The notes beneath the pieces were generated by a model. The model was not told where the DNA came from, made no database searches, and worked only from the letters and a program-made list of their open reading frames with translations. Positions 18,142 to 27,182 of a stretch of DNA of 64,000 nt are shown here, piece after piece. Within the stretch, counting starts at the first letter, position 1. Each line of letters begins with the position of its first letter. This stretch comes from Xanthomonas sp. XNM01 (lineage in GTDB: Bacteria > Pseudomonadota > Gammaproteobacteria > Xanthomonadales > Xanthomonadaceae). The stretch is taken from positions 124,001 to 188,000 of the forward strand of contig NZ_JACVAP010000004.1 in assembly GCF_014851915.1 (NCBI RefSeq), in the 5' to 3' direction. The translations under genes were made by a program, and so were the position numbers.

Positions 18142-20091
18142 TCAGCTGCCTGTCGCAGGACAGGCGAACGCGCGCCGCCTGCCTTCGGTGCGGCCCATCA
18201 TCCGGTCGCTGACCGGCAGGGCGTCGCCGTTGAGGCGCCAGTCGTAGATCGCGCTGAAGGCCAGCACGCGCGCGACGTACTCGCGGGTCTCCTTGTAGCT
18301 GATCGTCTCGATCCAGATGTCGGGATCCATGTTCGGCCGCTGCGACTGCCAGCGTGCGACCGGGGTCGGGCCGGCGTTGTAGGCGGCGATGGCGACGTAG
18401 GTGGTGCCGTACTTGTCCTCCATCTCGCGCAGGTAGGCACTGCCGAGGGCGATGTTGGTCGACGAGTCGTACAGGCTGTCGGCGCCGTTGTACGCCAGGC
18501 CGGTGCGTTTGGCGACCGCAGCGGCAGTGGACGGCAGCAGCTGCATCAGGCCGCGTGCGTTGGCGCCGGAGCGCGCGTTGGGATTGAACACGCTCTCGGC
18601 GCGGATCTCGGCGGCGATCCAGGCCGGGTCGAGGTCGTGCCGCTTGGCCGCGGCGCGGATGTCGGCGTCGTGGTGCAGCGGAAAGCGCAGCGTGTACAGG
18701 CGCTGTTCTTCCGGCTGCTTGCCGAGCGAGAACAGGCCGCGGTCGAACCAGCCGGCGTCCTGCGCCAACGCGACCGCGGTGCGCCGGCGCGCGTCGTCGA
18801 AGCCGGCCAGGGCGTTGTCCCATTCGCGCAGCGCCCAGCCCGGCTGGTCGATGCGGTACAGCGCCAGCGCGCGGACCAGCGCGGGGTTGCGTGCGACCTC
18901 GGTGCGCAGGGTGGGGCTGTCGGCCGGCTCCCACGGGCACAGCGTATAGGTCTGGTCGAGCCGGTCGGCGGCGAGAAAGCCGTGGAAGGTCGGGCTGGTG
19001 GCGACCTGGCGGAACAGCGCCTGCGCTTCGCTGCTGCGGCCGGTCTTTTCCAGCATCCGCGCCTCGAACCAGCGCCAGCGCGAATCGGCGCGCATCGATG
19101 CAGGCAGCTTGCGCAACGCGGTCAGCGCCGACGGCCAGTCGCCGCGGGCCAGCGCCTCACGCACGCGCCATTCGTGCAGGCGCTCGTCGTAGGCGGACTC
19201 CGGCACCGCGTCGAGCCGGCGTGCCGAGTCCGGGAGATAGGAGGCCACCGTCCACAGCGCGATCTGGTACAGCACCTGGCCGCGCTCGGCCTCGGTCATG
19301 CCCAGCGCCTGCGCGTACTGCGGCAGCTGGCGCTCGGCGGCATCGGGATCGTCCTTGCCCAGCTTCGCCAGACCGATCGCGGCGATGCGGCGGCTGCGTG
19401 CGTCCTTCGGCCACTGCAGCGCGCGCGGGTGCACGGCCTGGACGAAGGCGGCGTAGTCGGTGGCCAGCGCCTGCGCGGCGGCAGGCAGGCCGCGTGCGGC
19501 GGCGCGCATCACCGCCGGCTGCTGCTCGGCCGCGGCCAGGTCGATGCGTTCCCAGCGCAGCGCATCGTCGAGGCCGCCGCGGGCGGCGAGCGCGGCGAAC
19601 ACCGGGTCGCAGGCGTCGGGCAGCGCCTTGCCGCTGCGCCAGATCGCCTGCGCCTCGCCGTTCCAGCCGGCATCGGCGCGGCCGAGACTCTGCAGCGCGT
19701 CCAGCCGCGCGCAGCGCAGGCCGGTATTGGTGGTGGGCCGCCAGTCGGCCAGCAGCGCGGTCCAGTCCTTGCGCCGGGCCAGCGCGGCCAGCCACAGCGG
19801 CCGCAGCGTGTCGGCGGCGGCCTGGCCGTCGTGGCGCTGCAGGAAGGCACGCACGACGACCGCGTCGGCACGATCCATGTCGCGGCTGAAGCGGGCGACC
19901 TCCAGCCACGGCGCACGCGGGTCGCTGCGCAGCGCATCGAGCTGCTGGTTGCTCAACGCGCCGCGGCGCGCATCGGCCAGCGCGCTCTTGAAGGCGGCAT
20001 CGGCGGCGGTGGTGGACGGAGTCTGGGCGGCGCCGGTGTGGGCGGCCAGCAGCAGGGCGAAGCCGGCAAGGATGGTAGTGGGACGCGACAT
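18142..20091 (-). CDS. slt: Soluble lytic murein transglycosylase
   Basis: The 649-residue periplasmic enzyme cleaves the MurNAc-GlcNAc bond of peptidoglycan with formation of 1,6-anhydroMurNAc. It has a Sec signal peptide (MSRPTTILAGFALLLAAHTGAA), a long superhelical N-terminal region, and a C-terminal lysozyme-like domain with EIRAESVFNPNARSGANARG (catalytic Glu), LMQLLPSTA and AAYNAGP. Length and order match Slt70. Start 20091 is preferred over 20109: it gives a clean signal peptide and lies 7 bases after the -10-like TATATT. It is divergent from the TSUP permease gene. Confidence 0.93.
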   Translation of the reverse strand: MSRPTTILAGFALLLAAHTGAAQTPSTTAADAAFKSALADARRGALSNQQLDALRSDPRAPWLEVARFSRDMDRADAVVVRAFLQRHDGQAAADTLRPLWLAALARRKDWTALLADWRPTTNTGLRCARLDALQSLGRADAGWNGEAQAIWRSGKALPDACDPVFAALAARGGLDDALRWERIDLAAAEQQPAVMRAAARGLPAAAQALATDYAAFVQAVHPRALQWPKDARSRRIAAIGLAKLGKDDPDAAERQLPQYAQALGMTEAERGQVLYQIALWTVASYLPDSARRLDAVPESAYDERLHEWRVREALARGDWPSALTALRKLPASMRADSRWRWFEARMLEKTGRSSEAQALFRQVATSPTFHGFLAADRLDQTYTLCPWEPADSPTLRTEVARNPALVRALALYRIDQPGWALREWDNALAGFDDARRRTAVALAQDAGWFDRGLFSLGKQPEEQRLYTLRFPLHHDADIRAAAKRHDLDPAWIAAEIRAESVFNPNARSGANARGLMQLLPSTAAAVAKRTGLAYNGADSLYDSSTNIALGSAYLREMEDKYGTTYVAIAAYNAGPTPVARWQSQRPNMDPDIWIETISYKETREYVARVLAFSAIYDWRLNGDALPVSDRMMGRTEGRRRAFACPATGS

Positions 20092-20098
20092 GCGGTCG

Positions 20099-20104
20099 AA
20101 TATA
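20099..20104 (-). promoter_or_regulatory. -10 element of slt (leaderless type)
   Basis: TATATT on the minus strand ends 7 bases before the slt start codon, leaving at most a one- or two-base leader. No clear -35 box is seen. Confidence 0.5.
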
Positions 20105-20174
20105 CGCATCGCGCCTGAATGGCCGTGTCGACATCGTGTCGCGACGACCGCGTCGCGTTCTTCGCCGGAGTGCC

Positions 20175-20984
20175 GTGTTGGATCTTCTGCCGTACCTGCT
20201 GTTTCCACTGCTCGGCATCTTCGCCGGGGTCATGGCCGGCCTGCTCGGTATCGGCGGCGGGCTGGTGATCATCGCTGCGCTGGCCTGGCTGCTGCCGCTG
20301 TTCGGCATCCCGCAGGACGCGGCGATGCATGCCGCGCTGGCGACCTCGCTGGCCAGCATCGTGCTGACCGGCCTGTCGTCGGCGCGCGCGCATGCCAGGC
20401 GCGGCAGCGTGCTGTGGCCGACCGTGGCCTGGATGGTGCCCGGGCTGCTGATCGGTGGCTGGCTGGGGAGTGGTCTTGCGGTGCTGCTGGACGACCGCAC
20501 GTTGCGCTGGATCGTCGCCGGCTACTGCCTGATCGCGGCCTGGCAGATCGGCTTCGGCCGTACCCGCGCGCCCGCCGACGGCAGCGAGATCGCCGCGCCG
20601 CGCGGCTGGCCGATGAGCGTGGCCGGCGGCGGCATCGGTGCGTTGTCGGCGGTGGTCGGCATCGGTGGCGGCAGCATGACCGTGCCGCTGCTGGTCTGGC
20701 GCGGCGTGCGCCCGGTGCGCGCGGTGGGCACGTCCAGCGCCTGCGGAGTGGCGATCGGCCTGTCCAGCGCGTTCGGCTATGCGCTGCACGCGCCGGAGGG
20801 CGCGCTGCCGGGGGCTTCGGTCGGCTACATCTACCTGCCGGCGGCGCTCGGTGTGGCCGCCGCCTCGGTGCTGGCCGCGCCGTGGGGCACGCGGCTGGCG
20901 CACCGGCTCAGCGGCGAGGCCCTGCGCAGGGTGTTCGCGGTGTTCCTGCTGCTGGTGGCGCTGAGCATCTTCTGGTCGGGCTGA
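20175..20984 (+). CDS. TSUP (TauE/SafE) family permease
   Basis: The 269-residue inner-membrane protein has about eight hydrophobic helices in two repeats, each opening with a glycine-rich signature (GVMAGLLGIGGGLVIIAAL and SAVVGIGGGSMTVPLLVWRG), typical of TauE/SafE transporters that move sulfite, sulfoacetate or related anions. The substrate cannot be read from sequence. GTG 20175 is preferred because CGGAG lies just upstream and the hydrophobic helix then begins at once; an alternative GTG at 20136 would add 13 basic residues and approach the divergent slt promoter. Confidence 0.87.
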   Translation: MLDLLPYLLFPLLGIFAGVMAGLLGIGGGLVIIAALAWLLPLFGIPQDAAMHAALATSLASIVLTGLSSARAHARRGSVLWPTVAWMVPGLLIGGWLGSGLAVLLDDRTLRWIVAGYCLIAAWQIGFGRTRAPADGSEIAAPRGWPMSVAGGGIGALSAVVGIGGGSMTVPLLVWRGVRPVRAVGTSSACGVAIGLSSAFGYALHAPEGALPGASVGYIYLPAALGVAAASVLAAPWGTRLAHRLSGEALRRVFAVFLLLVALSIFWSG

Positions 20985-21240
20985 GGACGGACCTGCTGCC
21001 GCACCAGGTCGATGCAGCGGCTGGCGCGCGCTGCGGCCACGCACGGTGGCGTGGTGCGCCGGACGCTCGATCCTCCCGCAGCGGCGCGACGACCCGACAG
21101 GGGCCGCTGTACTGGCGCGATCGCGATGCCCCCGCGGATGCGCCGGCTGCGGCGCCCCGCGGTCCTGGCGTGTCGAGGTGGTTCTCTGCAGTCGGAGCAC
21201 CCCGTGATGCCGCATCGGGGGCGACATCCGCTGCGCGTGC

Positions 21241-21933
21241 TCAGCCGCCGCAGCTGCTCTCGGCCACGATGCGCGCCAGCCGTTCGTAGGCCTCGCGCCG
21301 CGTGCCCTCGTTGTCCGGGTGCGCGAAGCGCCAGCGCGATTCGGCCTCGCGCGTGAGGCGTGCCCATGCCTCGCAGGCGCCGCCGTCCGGGACCCGCGCG
21401 CACTGGTCGCGCTTGACCTCGCAGGCCTGGCCGGCGCCCATGGCGGGATTGCCGTCCAGTCCCACCGTCCGCAACGCAATGCAGCGCGGCGGCTGCTCTT
21501 CCTCTTCCGCCAGGTAGCTGTCGTTGTCGTAAGTGGTGCAGCGGAAGATCGGCGGTGGCGGCAGCCGCTGTCCGGACGTGGCATCTGCCGGCGTGTCGGC
21601 AGTGCGGTCGCGGCGCAGGGTGGCGCTGTCCAGGATCCGCGGCGGCTCCTGCGCATCGCCAGTCCCGGCCATCGTTGCCGTCGATCCATCGGATGCGGCG
21701 GGAAACAGCGGCGAACGCACTGCGGGCGTGGCCGTCGGTGCGGCGCCCACGCCTTCCATCCGGCGGATTTCGGTCCGGCTGCCGGCGGGACAGGGCTGGT
21801 TCTGCACGCTGAGGTTGCCGGCGGCATCGGTGCAGCGGTAGATGGTGACCGGCTGCGCCTGCGCGGCACCGGCCGGCATCCCCGCAAGTACCAGGCAGAG
21901 GGCGACGACGCGTGGGAGGACGGCGGCCGACAC
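21241..21933 (-). CDS. Exported DUF4124-domain protein (second of a tandem pair)
   Basis: The 230-residue protein starts at GTG 21933 with a signal peptide (VALCLVLAGMPAGAAQA). Then comes a DUF4124 unit, YRCTDAAGNLSVQNQPCPAG, a low-complexity middle part and a C-terminal part with EAWARLTREAESRWRF. Conserved Cys pairs suggest disulfides in the periplasm. Its start lies only 2 bases after the stop of the upstream gene, whose N-terminal part is paralogous, so the two are co-transcribed and arose by duplication. Function is unknown. Confidence 0.78.
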   Translation of the reverse strand: MSAAVLPRVVALCLVLAGMPAGAAQAQPVTIYRCTDAAGNLSVQNQPCPAGSRTEIRRMEGVGAAPTATPAVRSPLFPAASDGSTATMAGTGDAQEPPRILDSATLRRDRTADTPADATSGQRLPPPPIFRCTTYDNDSYLAEEEEQPPRCIALRTVGLDGNPAMGAGQACEVKRDQCARVPDGGACEAWARLTREAESRWRFAHPDNEGTRREAYERLARIVAESSCGG

Positions 21934-21935
21934 GC

Positions 21936-22706
21936 TCAGTATCCGGGGCAGTCGCTGCCCATCCGTGCGTCGATGCCCTGCTGTTCGAGATCGAGCGCGC
22001 GCCGGTCGCTCGGCATGCCGGCGCCGTAGATGCGCAGGATCTCGTAGCGCCGGTCGGACAGGCGCCTGCACACCTCCTGCTGCGGCAGGCGCTGGCAGGG
22101 ATCGCGCACCCAGGTGCCGCCTGCGGCGACGGGCACCACGACCGGATGCGACGGGCGCGGACCCGGGCCCAGGCCGGGTCCGGTCGGCGGGCCCGGTGGG
22201 CGCGGTCCATGCAGTGGCGGTCTTGGCGGATGGGGCGGGCGTGGCCCGGCGACGCCCCAGGCGGTGGTCCAGAAGGGCACCCAGCGCGGATTGCCTTCGC
22301 CGTCGTCGCTGATGTATTCGTCTCCGTCCGGTGCGGTGCAGGCGTACATCGGCTGTGGCGGCTGCACCATGACCACGCGGACCTCGCGTTCGATCGCCGG
22401 TGCGGCGACGGCCTCCGGCGCGGCGGTCGAGGTCACCCGCGGGGGCGGATCCTGCGGACGCTGCATCTGCACCGTCTGCTGCCGCGCGCCTGCCTGGCAG
22501 GGCGTGTCCTGCACGCTGAGCTGGCCCCGGCTGTCGGTGCAGCGGTACAGGGTCACCCTGTCGCTGCCGCCCTGCGCGCGCGTGGTCGCGTCCTGCGCCC
22601 CGGCGAGCACGCTGCAGCAGGCGAGCGCGAGGCCGGCGACGCGCGCGGCGCGGCGCGCGCGTGCAGGCAGGACAGGGCCGGGAACAGGCTGGGTGGGCCG
22701 ATGCAT
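21936..22706 (-). CDS. Exported DUF4124-domain protein (first of a tandem pair)
   Basis: The 256-residue protein has an Arg-rich N-terminus and a hydrophobic signal segment (VAGLALACCSVLAGAQ). A DUF4124 unit YRCTDSRGQLSVQDTPCQAG follows that aligns with the one in the next gene. The middle contains a Pro/Gly-rich stretch around residues 155-190, and a Cys-containing C-terminal segment (RDPCQRLPQQEVCRRLSDRR) closes the protein. GGAGG stands 9 bases before ATG 22706. DUF4124 proteins are abundant in this family of bacteria; their role is not known. Confidence 0.78.
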   Translation of the reverse strand: MHRPTQPVPGPVLPARARRAARVAGLALACCSVLAGAQDATTRAQGGSDRVTLYRCTDSRGQLSVQDTPCQAGARQQTVQMQRPQDPPPRVTSTAAPEAVAAPAIEREVRVVMVQPPQPMYACTAPDGDEYISDDGEGNPRWVPFWTTAWGVAGPRPPHPPRPPLHGPRPPGPPTGPGLGPGPRPSHPVVVPVAAGGTWVRDPCQRLPQQEVCRRLSDRRYEILRIYGAGMPSDRRALDLEQQGIDARMGSDCPGY

Positions 22707-22832
22707 GGGCGGATCCCTCCGGAGGTCCGCGTCATCCTACCGCGGCCATGCCGCGCGGTTTCCTGGCGGTTCCTGGCGGTGCCGCGTGCCGTGTCGTCGG
22801 CGCGGTCGCGGATCGGGCAGCGCAGGCGACCC

Positions 22833-23396
22833 TCAGTCGCGCAGCACCTGGCCGGTGGCGGCGATGCGGATCCTGGTCGGCTGGGCGAGCCCGCCGGTCC
22901 GGCCGTCGACCACGCCGTCGATCTCCGCCAGCAGGTCGGGATCGAGCTCGGCACGCGCGTAGGCCGGCGGTGCGCCGGCACGGTTGGCACTGGTGGACAC
23001 CAGCGCGCCACCGAAGGCCTCGCACAGGGCGACCACGGTCGGGTGCGCGCTGATCCGGATCGCGATGCCGTCGTGTGCGCCGCGGATCCACGCCGGGGCC
23101 GTGGCCGATGCGGGCATGACCCAGGTGTGCGGTCCAGGCCAGGTTTCCAGGACCGCGGCCAGGCGCTGCGGCGCCAGCCTGGCCAGGTCCAGCCACGGAC
23201 GCAGCGGATCGAGGTGCGCCGCGACCAGGATCACGCCCTTCTCGACCGGCCGCTGCTTGATCCGCAGCAGCCGCTGCACGGCGTATTCGTCGGCTGGATC
23301 GCAGCCCAAGCCCCAGACCGCTTCGGTCGGGTAGGCGAGGATGCGGCCGCGCCGCAGCAGGGCGGCGCCGGCATCGGGCGTCAGGTCGGTGGGCAT
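22833..23396 (-). CDS. tsaC: Threonylcarbamoyl-AMP synthase (YrdC/Sua5 domain)
   Basis: This 187-residue enzyme makes threonylcarbamoyl-adenylate from Thr, bicarbonate and ATP for the t6A modification of tRNAs. The YrdC domain is complete: ILAYPTEAVWGLGCDP, the KQRPVEKG motif, and STSANRAGAPP. The start at 23396 is chosen because TAGAAT lies 7 bases upstream, the leaderless pattern seen at several genes here; starts at 23405 and 23432 are in frame. It is the distal member of the dprA-smg-topA-tsaC group but has this own candidate promoter. Confidence 0.92.
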   Translation of the reverse strand: MPTDLTPDAGAALLRRGRILAYPTEAVWGLGCDPADEYAVQRLLRIKQRPVEKGVILVAAHLDPLRPWLDLARLAPQRLAAVLETWPGPHTWVMPASATAPAWIRGAHDGIAIRISAHPTVVALCEAFGGALVSTSANRAGAPPAYARAELDPDLLAEIDGVVDGRTGGLAQPTRIRIAATGQVLRD

Positions 23397-23403
23397 CGGC
23401 TGC

Positions 23404-23409
23404 ATTCTA
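23404..23409 (-). promoter_or_regulatory. -10 element of tsaC (leaderless type)
   Basis: TAGAAT on the minus strand ends 7 bases before ATG 23396. Its position decides between the possible starts, since the ATG at 23405 would lie inside the element. Confidence 0.5.
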
Positions 23410-23534
23410 GGCGGCGGCCGTGACGGTTGCATGCGTGTCGGCGGCGGGCCCGGCCAGGCGGGGTCGATCGCTGGCGTGGCCGCACTCGCCGCGGGCAGCG
23501 ACGGTCCGCATCGGGACCGCCGCAGCCTCCGGAC

Positions 23535-26036
23535 TCAGAACGGCGGTGGATCGTTCCTGTCGCCGCCCGCCTTGACCACGGTCTTCTTCGCCACGGCTTT
23601 CTTCGCCGGTGCCTTCTTGGCCGCGGTCTTCTTGGTGGCGGTCTTCTTCGCGGCCTTCTTCGCCGGTGCCTTCTTCTCGGCCGGCTCGGCGGTCTTCTTC
23701 GCGGTGACCTTCTTCGCCGCGGCCTTTTTGGCGCCGAAGCCCTTGCGCGCGGGCTTGCCGGTTTCTTCCATCAGCTGCTGGACTTCGGCCAGGGTCAGCG
23801 ACGCCGGCTCGCGGTCCTTCGGAATCTTGCCGTTGAGCTTGCCGTCGCTGATGTACGGGCCGAAGCGGCCGTTGAGCACCTGGATGTCGCTGCCGTCGAA
23901 TTCCTTGATGATCCGGTTGCGCGCGATCTCTTCCTTCTCCTCGATCAGGAAGATCGCGCGCGCCAGGTCGATCGCGTACGGGTCGTCCTCCTTCTTCAGC
24001 GAGGCGTAGGTGCTGCCGCGCTTGGCGAACGGACCGAAGCGGCCGATGCCGACGCTGACCGGCTGGCCGTCGCTCTCGCCGAGCGTGCGCGGCATGTCGA
24101 ACAGTTTCAGCGCCTGCTCCAGGCTGATCGAATAGATGCTCTGGCCCGGCTGCAGCGAAGCGAACTTCGGCTTCTCCTCGTCCTCGACCGTGCCGATCTG
24201 CACCATCGGGCCGAAGCGGCCGATGCGCGCGCTGATCTCCTTGCCGCTGGCCGGGTCGATGCCGAGCACGCGCGCGCTGCCGGCGTCGGTGCGGTCCAGC
24301 GATTCCTTCTTGTCCTCGACCAGTTCCTTGAACGGGCCCCAGAACTTCTCCATCAGCGGCACCCAGGCTTCCTCGCCGCGGCTGACCGCGTCCAGGTCGT
24401 CTTCCAGGCGCGCGGTGAAGTCGTAATCCACGTAGCGGGTGAAGTGGCTGGACAGGAACTTGGACACCGCGCGGCCGACGTCGGTCGGGCGGAACGCGCG
24501 GCCTTCCATCTCGGTGTACTTGCGGAACAGCAGGGTCTGGATGATCGAGGCGTAGGTCGACGGACGGCCGATGCCGTACTCCTCGAGCGCCTTGACCAGG
24601 GCGGCTTCGGTGAAGCGCGGCGGCGGTTGGGTGAAGTGCTGGTCGGCGTGGATGCGGTCCAGCGGCACGCGGTCGCCGACCTTCATCGCCGGCAGCTTGC
24701 GGCCTTCGTCCTCGTCCTCGGCGCTCTTGCTGTCCTTGCCTTCCTCGTAGACGGCCAGGAAGCCCGGGAACACCACGGTGGTGCCGCTGGCGCGGAAGCT
24801 GTGCGCGCTGCCGGCGGCCAGGTCGACCGATACGGTGTTCAGCGTGGCCGGCACCATCTGGCTGGCGACGGTGCGCTTCCAGATCAGCTCGTACAGGCGG
24901 CGCTCGTCGTCGGACAGGTAGCTGGCCACCTGCGCCGGGGTGCGCAGCGCGCTGGTCGGGCGTACGGCCTCATGCGCTTCCTGCGCGTTCTTGGACTTGG
25001 TCTGGTAGACGTTGGGCTTGTCCGGCAGCGACTGGGTGCCGTAATCGCGGGCGATCACGTCGCGGATCTCGCCCAGCGCATCGACCGACAGGCTGACCGA
25101 GTCGGTACGCATGTAGCTGATCAGGCCGACGCTGCCCTCGTCGCCCAGGGTCACGCCTTCGTACAGCTTCTGCGCGACCTGCATGGTCTTGCGCGTGGTG
25201 AAGCCGAGCTTGCGCGAGGCTTCCTGCTGCAGGGTGGACGTGGTGAACGGTGCGGCCGGGCGGCGCTTGCGCTCCTTGCTGACCACGTCGGTGACGTGCA
25301 GCGCGCCCTGCGCGGCCTGCTGGATCCGCATCCGCGCCGCTTCCGCGGCTTCGCCGTCGGTGATGGTGAACTGCTCGAACTTCTCGCCGTCCAGCTTCGC
25401 CAGCTTGGCCGCGAACGGCTGCGAGGGGTGCGCCATGTCGGCGCCGATGCTCCAGTACTCGCGCGCCTTGAACGCTTCGATCTCTTCCTCGCGCTCGACG
25501 ATCATGCGCAGCGCCGGGCTCTGCACGCGGCCGGCGGACAGGCCGCGCTGGACCTTGCGCCACAGCACCGGCGACAGGTTGAAGCCGACCAGGTAGTCGA
25601 GCGCGCGCCGCGCCTGCTGCGCGTCGACCAGCTCGGCGGCGATCGCGCGCGGCTGGGTCATCGCCTCCTTGATCGCGCGCGGCGTGATCTCGGTGAAGAC
25701 CACGCGCTGCATCGGCTTGTTCTCGACCAGGCCGCGCTCGCGCAGGATCTCGGCGATGTGCCAGCTGATCGCCTCGCCTTCGCGGTCCGGGTCGGTCGCC
25801 AGGAAGATGTCGTCGGCGCCCTTGGCGGCCTTGGCGATCGCGTCGACGTGCTTCTCGTTCTTCTCGATGACGTCGTAGCGCATCGCGAAGCCGTTGTCCG
25901 GATCGACCGCGCCTTCCTTCGGCACCAGATCGCGCACATGCCCGTAGGAGGCCAGGACGGTGAAGTCCTTGCCGAGGTATTTGTTGATCGTCTTGGCCTT
26001 GGCGGGCGATTCGACGATGAGCAGGTGCTTGGGCAT
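23535..26036 (-). CDS. topA: DNA topoisomerase I
   Basis: The 833-residue type IA topoisomerase relaxes negative supercoils. The TOPRIM domain shows LLIVESPAKAKTI (about 5-17) and TDPDREGEAISWH (81-93) with the metal-binding acidic residues, and the active-site Tyr308 lies in SYMRTDS. After about residue 560 it carries repeated Toprim-Crpt units (IGRFGPM, IGRFGPFAKRG, NGRFGPYIS) instead of the Cys4 zinc ribbons of Escherichia coli TopA. It ends in a tail of about 55 residues made of AKK/KKTA repeats, histone-H1-like and probably DNA-binding. The start 26036 fits the family N-terminus. Confidence 0.95.
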   Translation of the reverse strand: MPKHLLIVESPAKAKTINKYLGKDFTVLASYGHVRDLVPKEGAVDPDNGFAMRYDVIEKNEKHVDAIAKAAKGADDIFLATDPDREGEAISWHIAEILRERGLVENKPMQRVVFTEITPRAIKEAMTQPRAIAAELVDAQQARRALDYLVGFNLSPVLWRKVQRGLSAGRVQSPALRMIVEREEEIEAFKAREYWSIGADMAHPSQPFAAKLAKLDGEKFEQFTITDGEAAEAARMRIQQAAQGALHVTDVVSKERKRRPAAPFTTSTLQQEASRKLGFTTRKTMQVAQKLYEGVTLGDEGSVGLISYMRTDSVSLSVDALGEIRDVIARDYGTQSLPDKPNVYQTKSKNAQEAHEAVRPTSALRTPAQVASYLSDDERRLYELIWKRTVASQMVPATLNTVSVDLAAGSAHSFRASGTTVVFPGFLAVYEEGKDSKSAEDEDEGRKLPAMKVGDRVPLDRIHADQHFTQPPPRFTEAALVKALEEYGIGRPSTYASIIQTLLFRKYTEMEGRAFRPTDVGRAVSKFLSSHFTRYVDYDFTARLEDDLDAVSRGEEAWVPLMEKFWGPFKELVEDKKESLDRTDAGSARVLGIDPASGKEISARIGRFGPMVQIGTVEDEEKPKFASLQPGQSIYSISLEQALKLFDMPRTLGESDGQPVSVGIGRFGPFAKRGSTYASLKKEDDPYAIDLARAIFLIEEKEEIARNRIIKEFDGSDIQVLNGRFGPYISDGKLNGKIPKDREPASLTLAEVQQLMEETGKPARKGFGAKKAAAKKVTAKKTAEPAEKKAPAKKAAKKTATKKTAAKKAPAKKAVAKKTVVKAGGDRNDPPPF

Positions 26037-26139
26037 GGCGAGGCGGATTCTGCGGTGATGCGGGGGCTGCGATCCGTCCTGGATCGTGGAGGGGCGGGGT
26101 GACCGGAGGGTGAAATCCGGCGGTCGCCAGAGAAGCCGA

Positions 26140-26164
26140 CGCCCGGGGGTGGGACCCCCGGGCG
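26140..26164. other. Strong GC hairpin in the topA leader region
   Basis: A perfect 10-bp all-GC inverted repeat (26140-26149 with 26155-26164) with a 5-base loop lies 103 bases before the topA start. On its topA-distal side the minus strand reads TATAAA (26182-26177), a possible -10 element, so the hairpin would form at the very 5' end of the topA mRNA. The pyrimidine-rich tract (26171-26180) lies on the plus-strand side, so as a terminator it would point rightwards, against both neighbouring genes. Confidence 0.45.
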
Positions 26165-26229
26165 CGTGCATTTCCTTTTATAGGTGAATCATGCCCCGCC
26201 CGGCCGTGTCAAGCCGGGCGGGCCGATGT

Positions 26230-27132
26230 TCAGAAATTGGCCGCGAACAGCGCGCCGAACACCGCCAGCATGCCGATGCCCGCCACGGCGATCATCAGGC
26301 CCAGCAGGACCAGGATCACGATGGTCACCGCGCCGAGGTCGCGGCGCTGCCATTCGGGGTGTTCGGTGAACGCCCATTTGTCGACCACCAGGGTGTCGCA
26401 GATGATGTCGTGCAGGCCCTGCTTGCGCTCGGTGAAGGCGGCCATCAGGAAGCCGATGCCGATGATCAGGCCACTCAGCAGCGTCGCGAAGTAACGGCCG
26501 ATGCCGCGCGCCAGGCTGATGCGGGTGCCATCGGTACGCACCACCTTGATGCCCACCGCCATCTTGCCGAGCGTGGCCATGCCGGTGGAGGCGTGGAAGC
26601 CGGCGTAGTAGGCGGCGCTGATGGCGATCGAGATCAGCTGGGTCACCAGCTGGACCAGGACCAGACCGACTCCCGAACTGTCGCCGGCGAGCACGATCGC
26701 GCCCATCACCGCGCCGATGATCGTACCGATGATGCCGCCGACCATGCCCACCAGCAGGCTGTCGATGGTGTAGGCCGCGACCCGCTTCCAGAAGCCGGCG
26801 TAGACGATCTCGCCGCCCAGGACCGGGCCGCTGCCCGCATCGGCGGTGACCGCCGGCGCCGCGTACGGTGTGTACTCGGCCGGCGCGGTGCTGGCCGGTG
26901 CTGCCGACCAGGCATCACCATCGACGGTGCCGGACGCGGCCAGCGGCTCGACCTCCGCCGACAGCGGCAACTCCGCCCGCAGGCCGGCCAGCGGCTGCCA
27001 GTCGGGCAGGCCGTCGCGCCACACCAGGGTGGCATCGTCGACCTGTCCGCCGCGCAGCAGCTCGACCAGGGTCTCGGCCGTGACCGGCCCCTGTTGCTGC
27101 TGGCGCCGGTCCGCGTAGTACCACTCGGTCAT
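26230..27132 (-). CDS. GYF_2 (DUF4339) - RDD family membrane protein
   Basis: The 300-residue protein has an N-terminal GYF_2 domain (MTEWYYADRRQQQQGPVTAE, residues 1-55) facing the cytoplasm, then an Ala/Pro linker to about residue 105. An RDD-type domain with GGEIVYAGFWKRVAAYTIDSL and several transmembrane helices follows, carrying ATLGKMAVGIKVV typical of RDD proteins, and a last hydrophobic helix closes the protein. RDD proteins are linked to transport or osmotic stress, but this member has no assigned role. It is the third of three consecutive genes sharing the same N-terminal domain and lies just ahead of topA. AAGGAA precedes the start. Confidence 0.85.
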   Translation of the reverse strand: MTEWYYADRRQQQQGPVTAETLVELLRGGQVDDATLVWRDGLPDWQPLAGLRAELPLSAEVEPLAASGTVDGDAWSAAPASTAPAEYTPYAAPAVTADAGSGPVLGGEIVYAGFWKRVAAYTIDSLLVGMVGGIIGTIIGAVMGAIVLAGDSSGVGLVLVQLVTQLISIAISAAYYAGFHASTGMATLGKMAVGIKVVRTDGTRISLARGIGRYFATLLSGLIIGIGFLMAAFTERKQGLHDIICDTLVVDKWAFTEHPEWQRRDLGAVTIVILVLLGLMIAVAGIGMLAVFGALFAANF

Positions 27133-27182
27133 CGTCTGTTCCTTCGTTCGTGTCGTGTCATGTCATGCGGAATGCGGCGCGA

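Noticed and set aside
26140-26164. The GC hairpin as a terminator for the RDD gene
   Set aside because: The RDD gene is transcribed leftwards and no T-run follows the stem on the minus strand; the pyrimidine tract lies on the other side.
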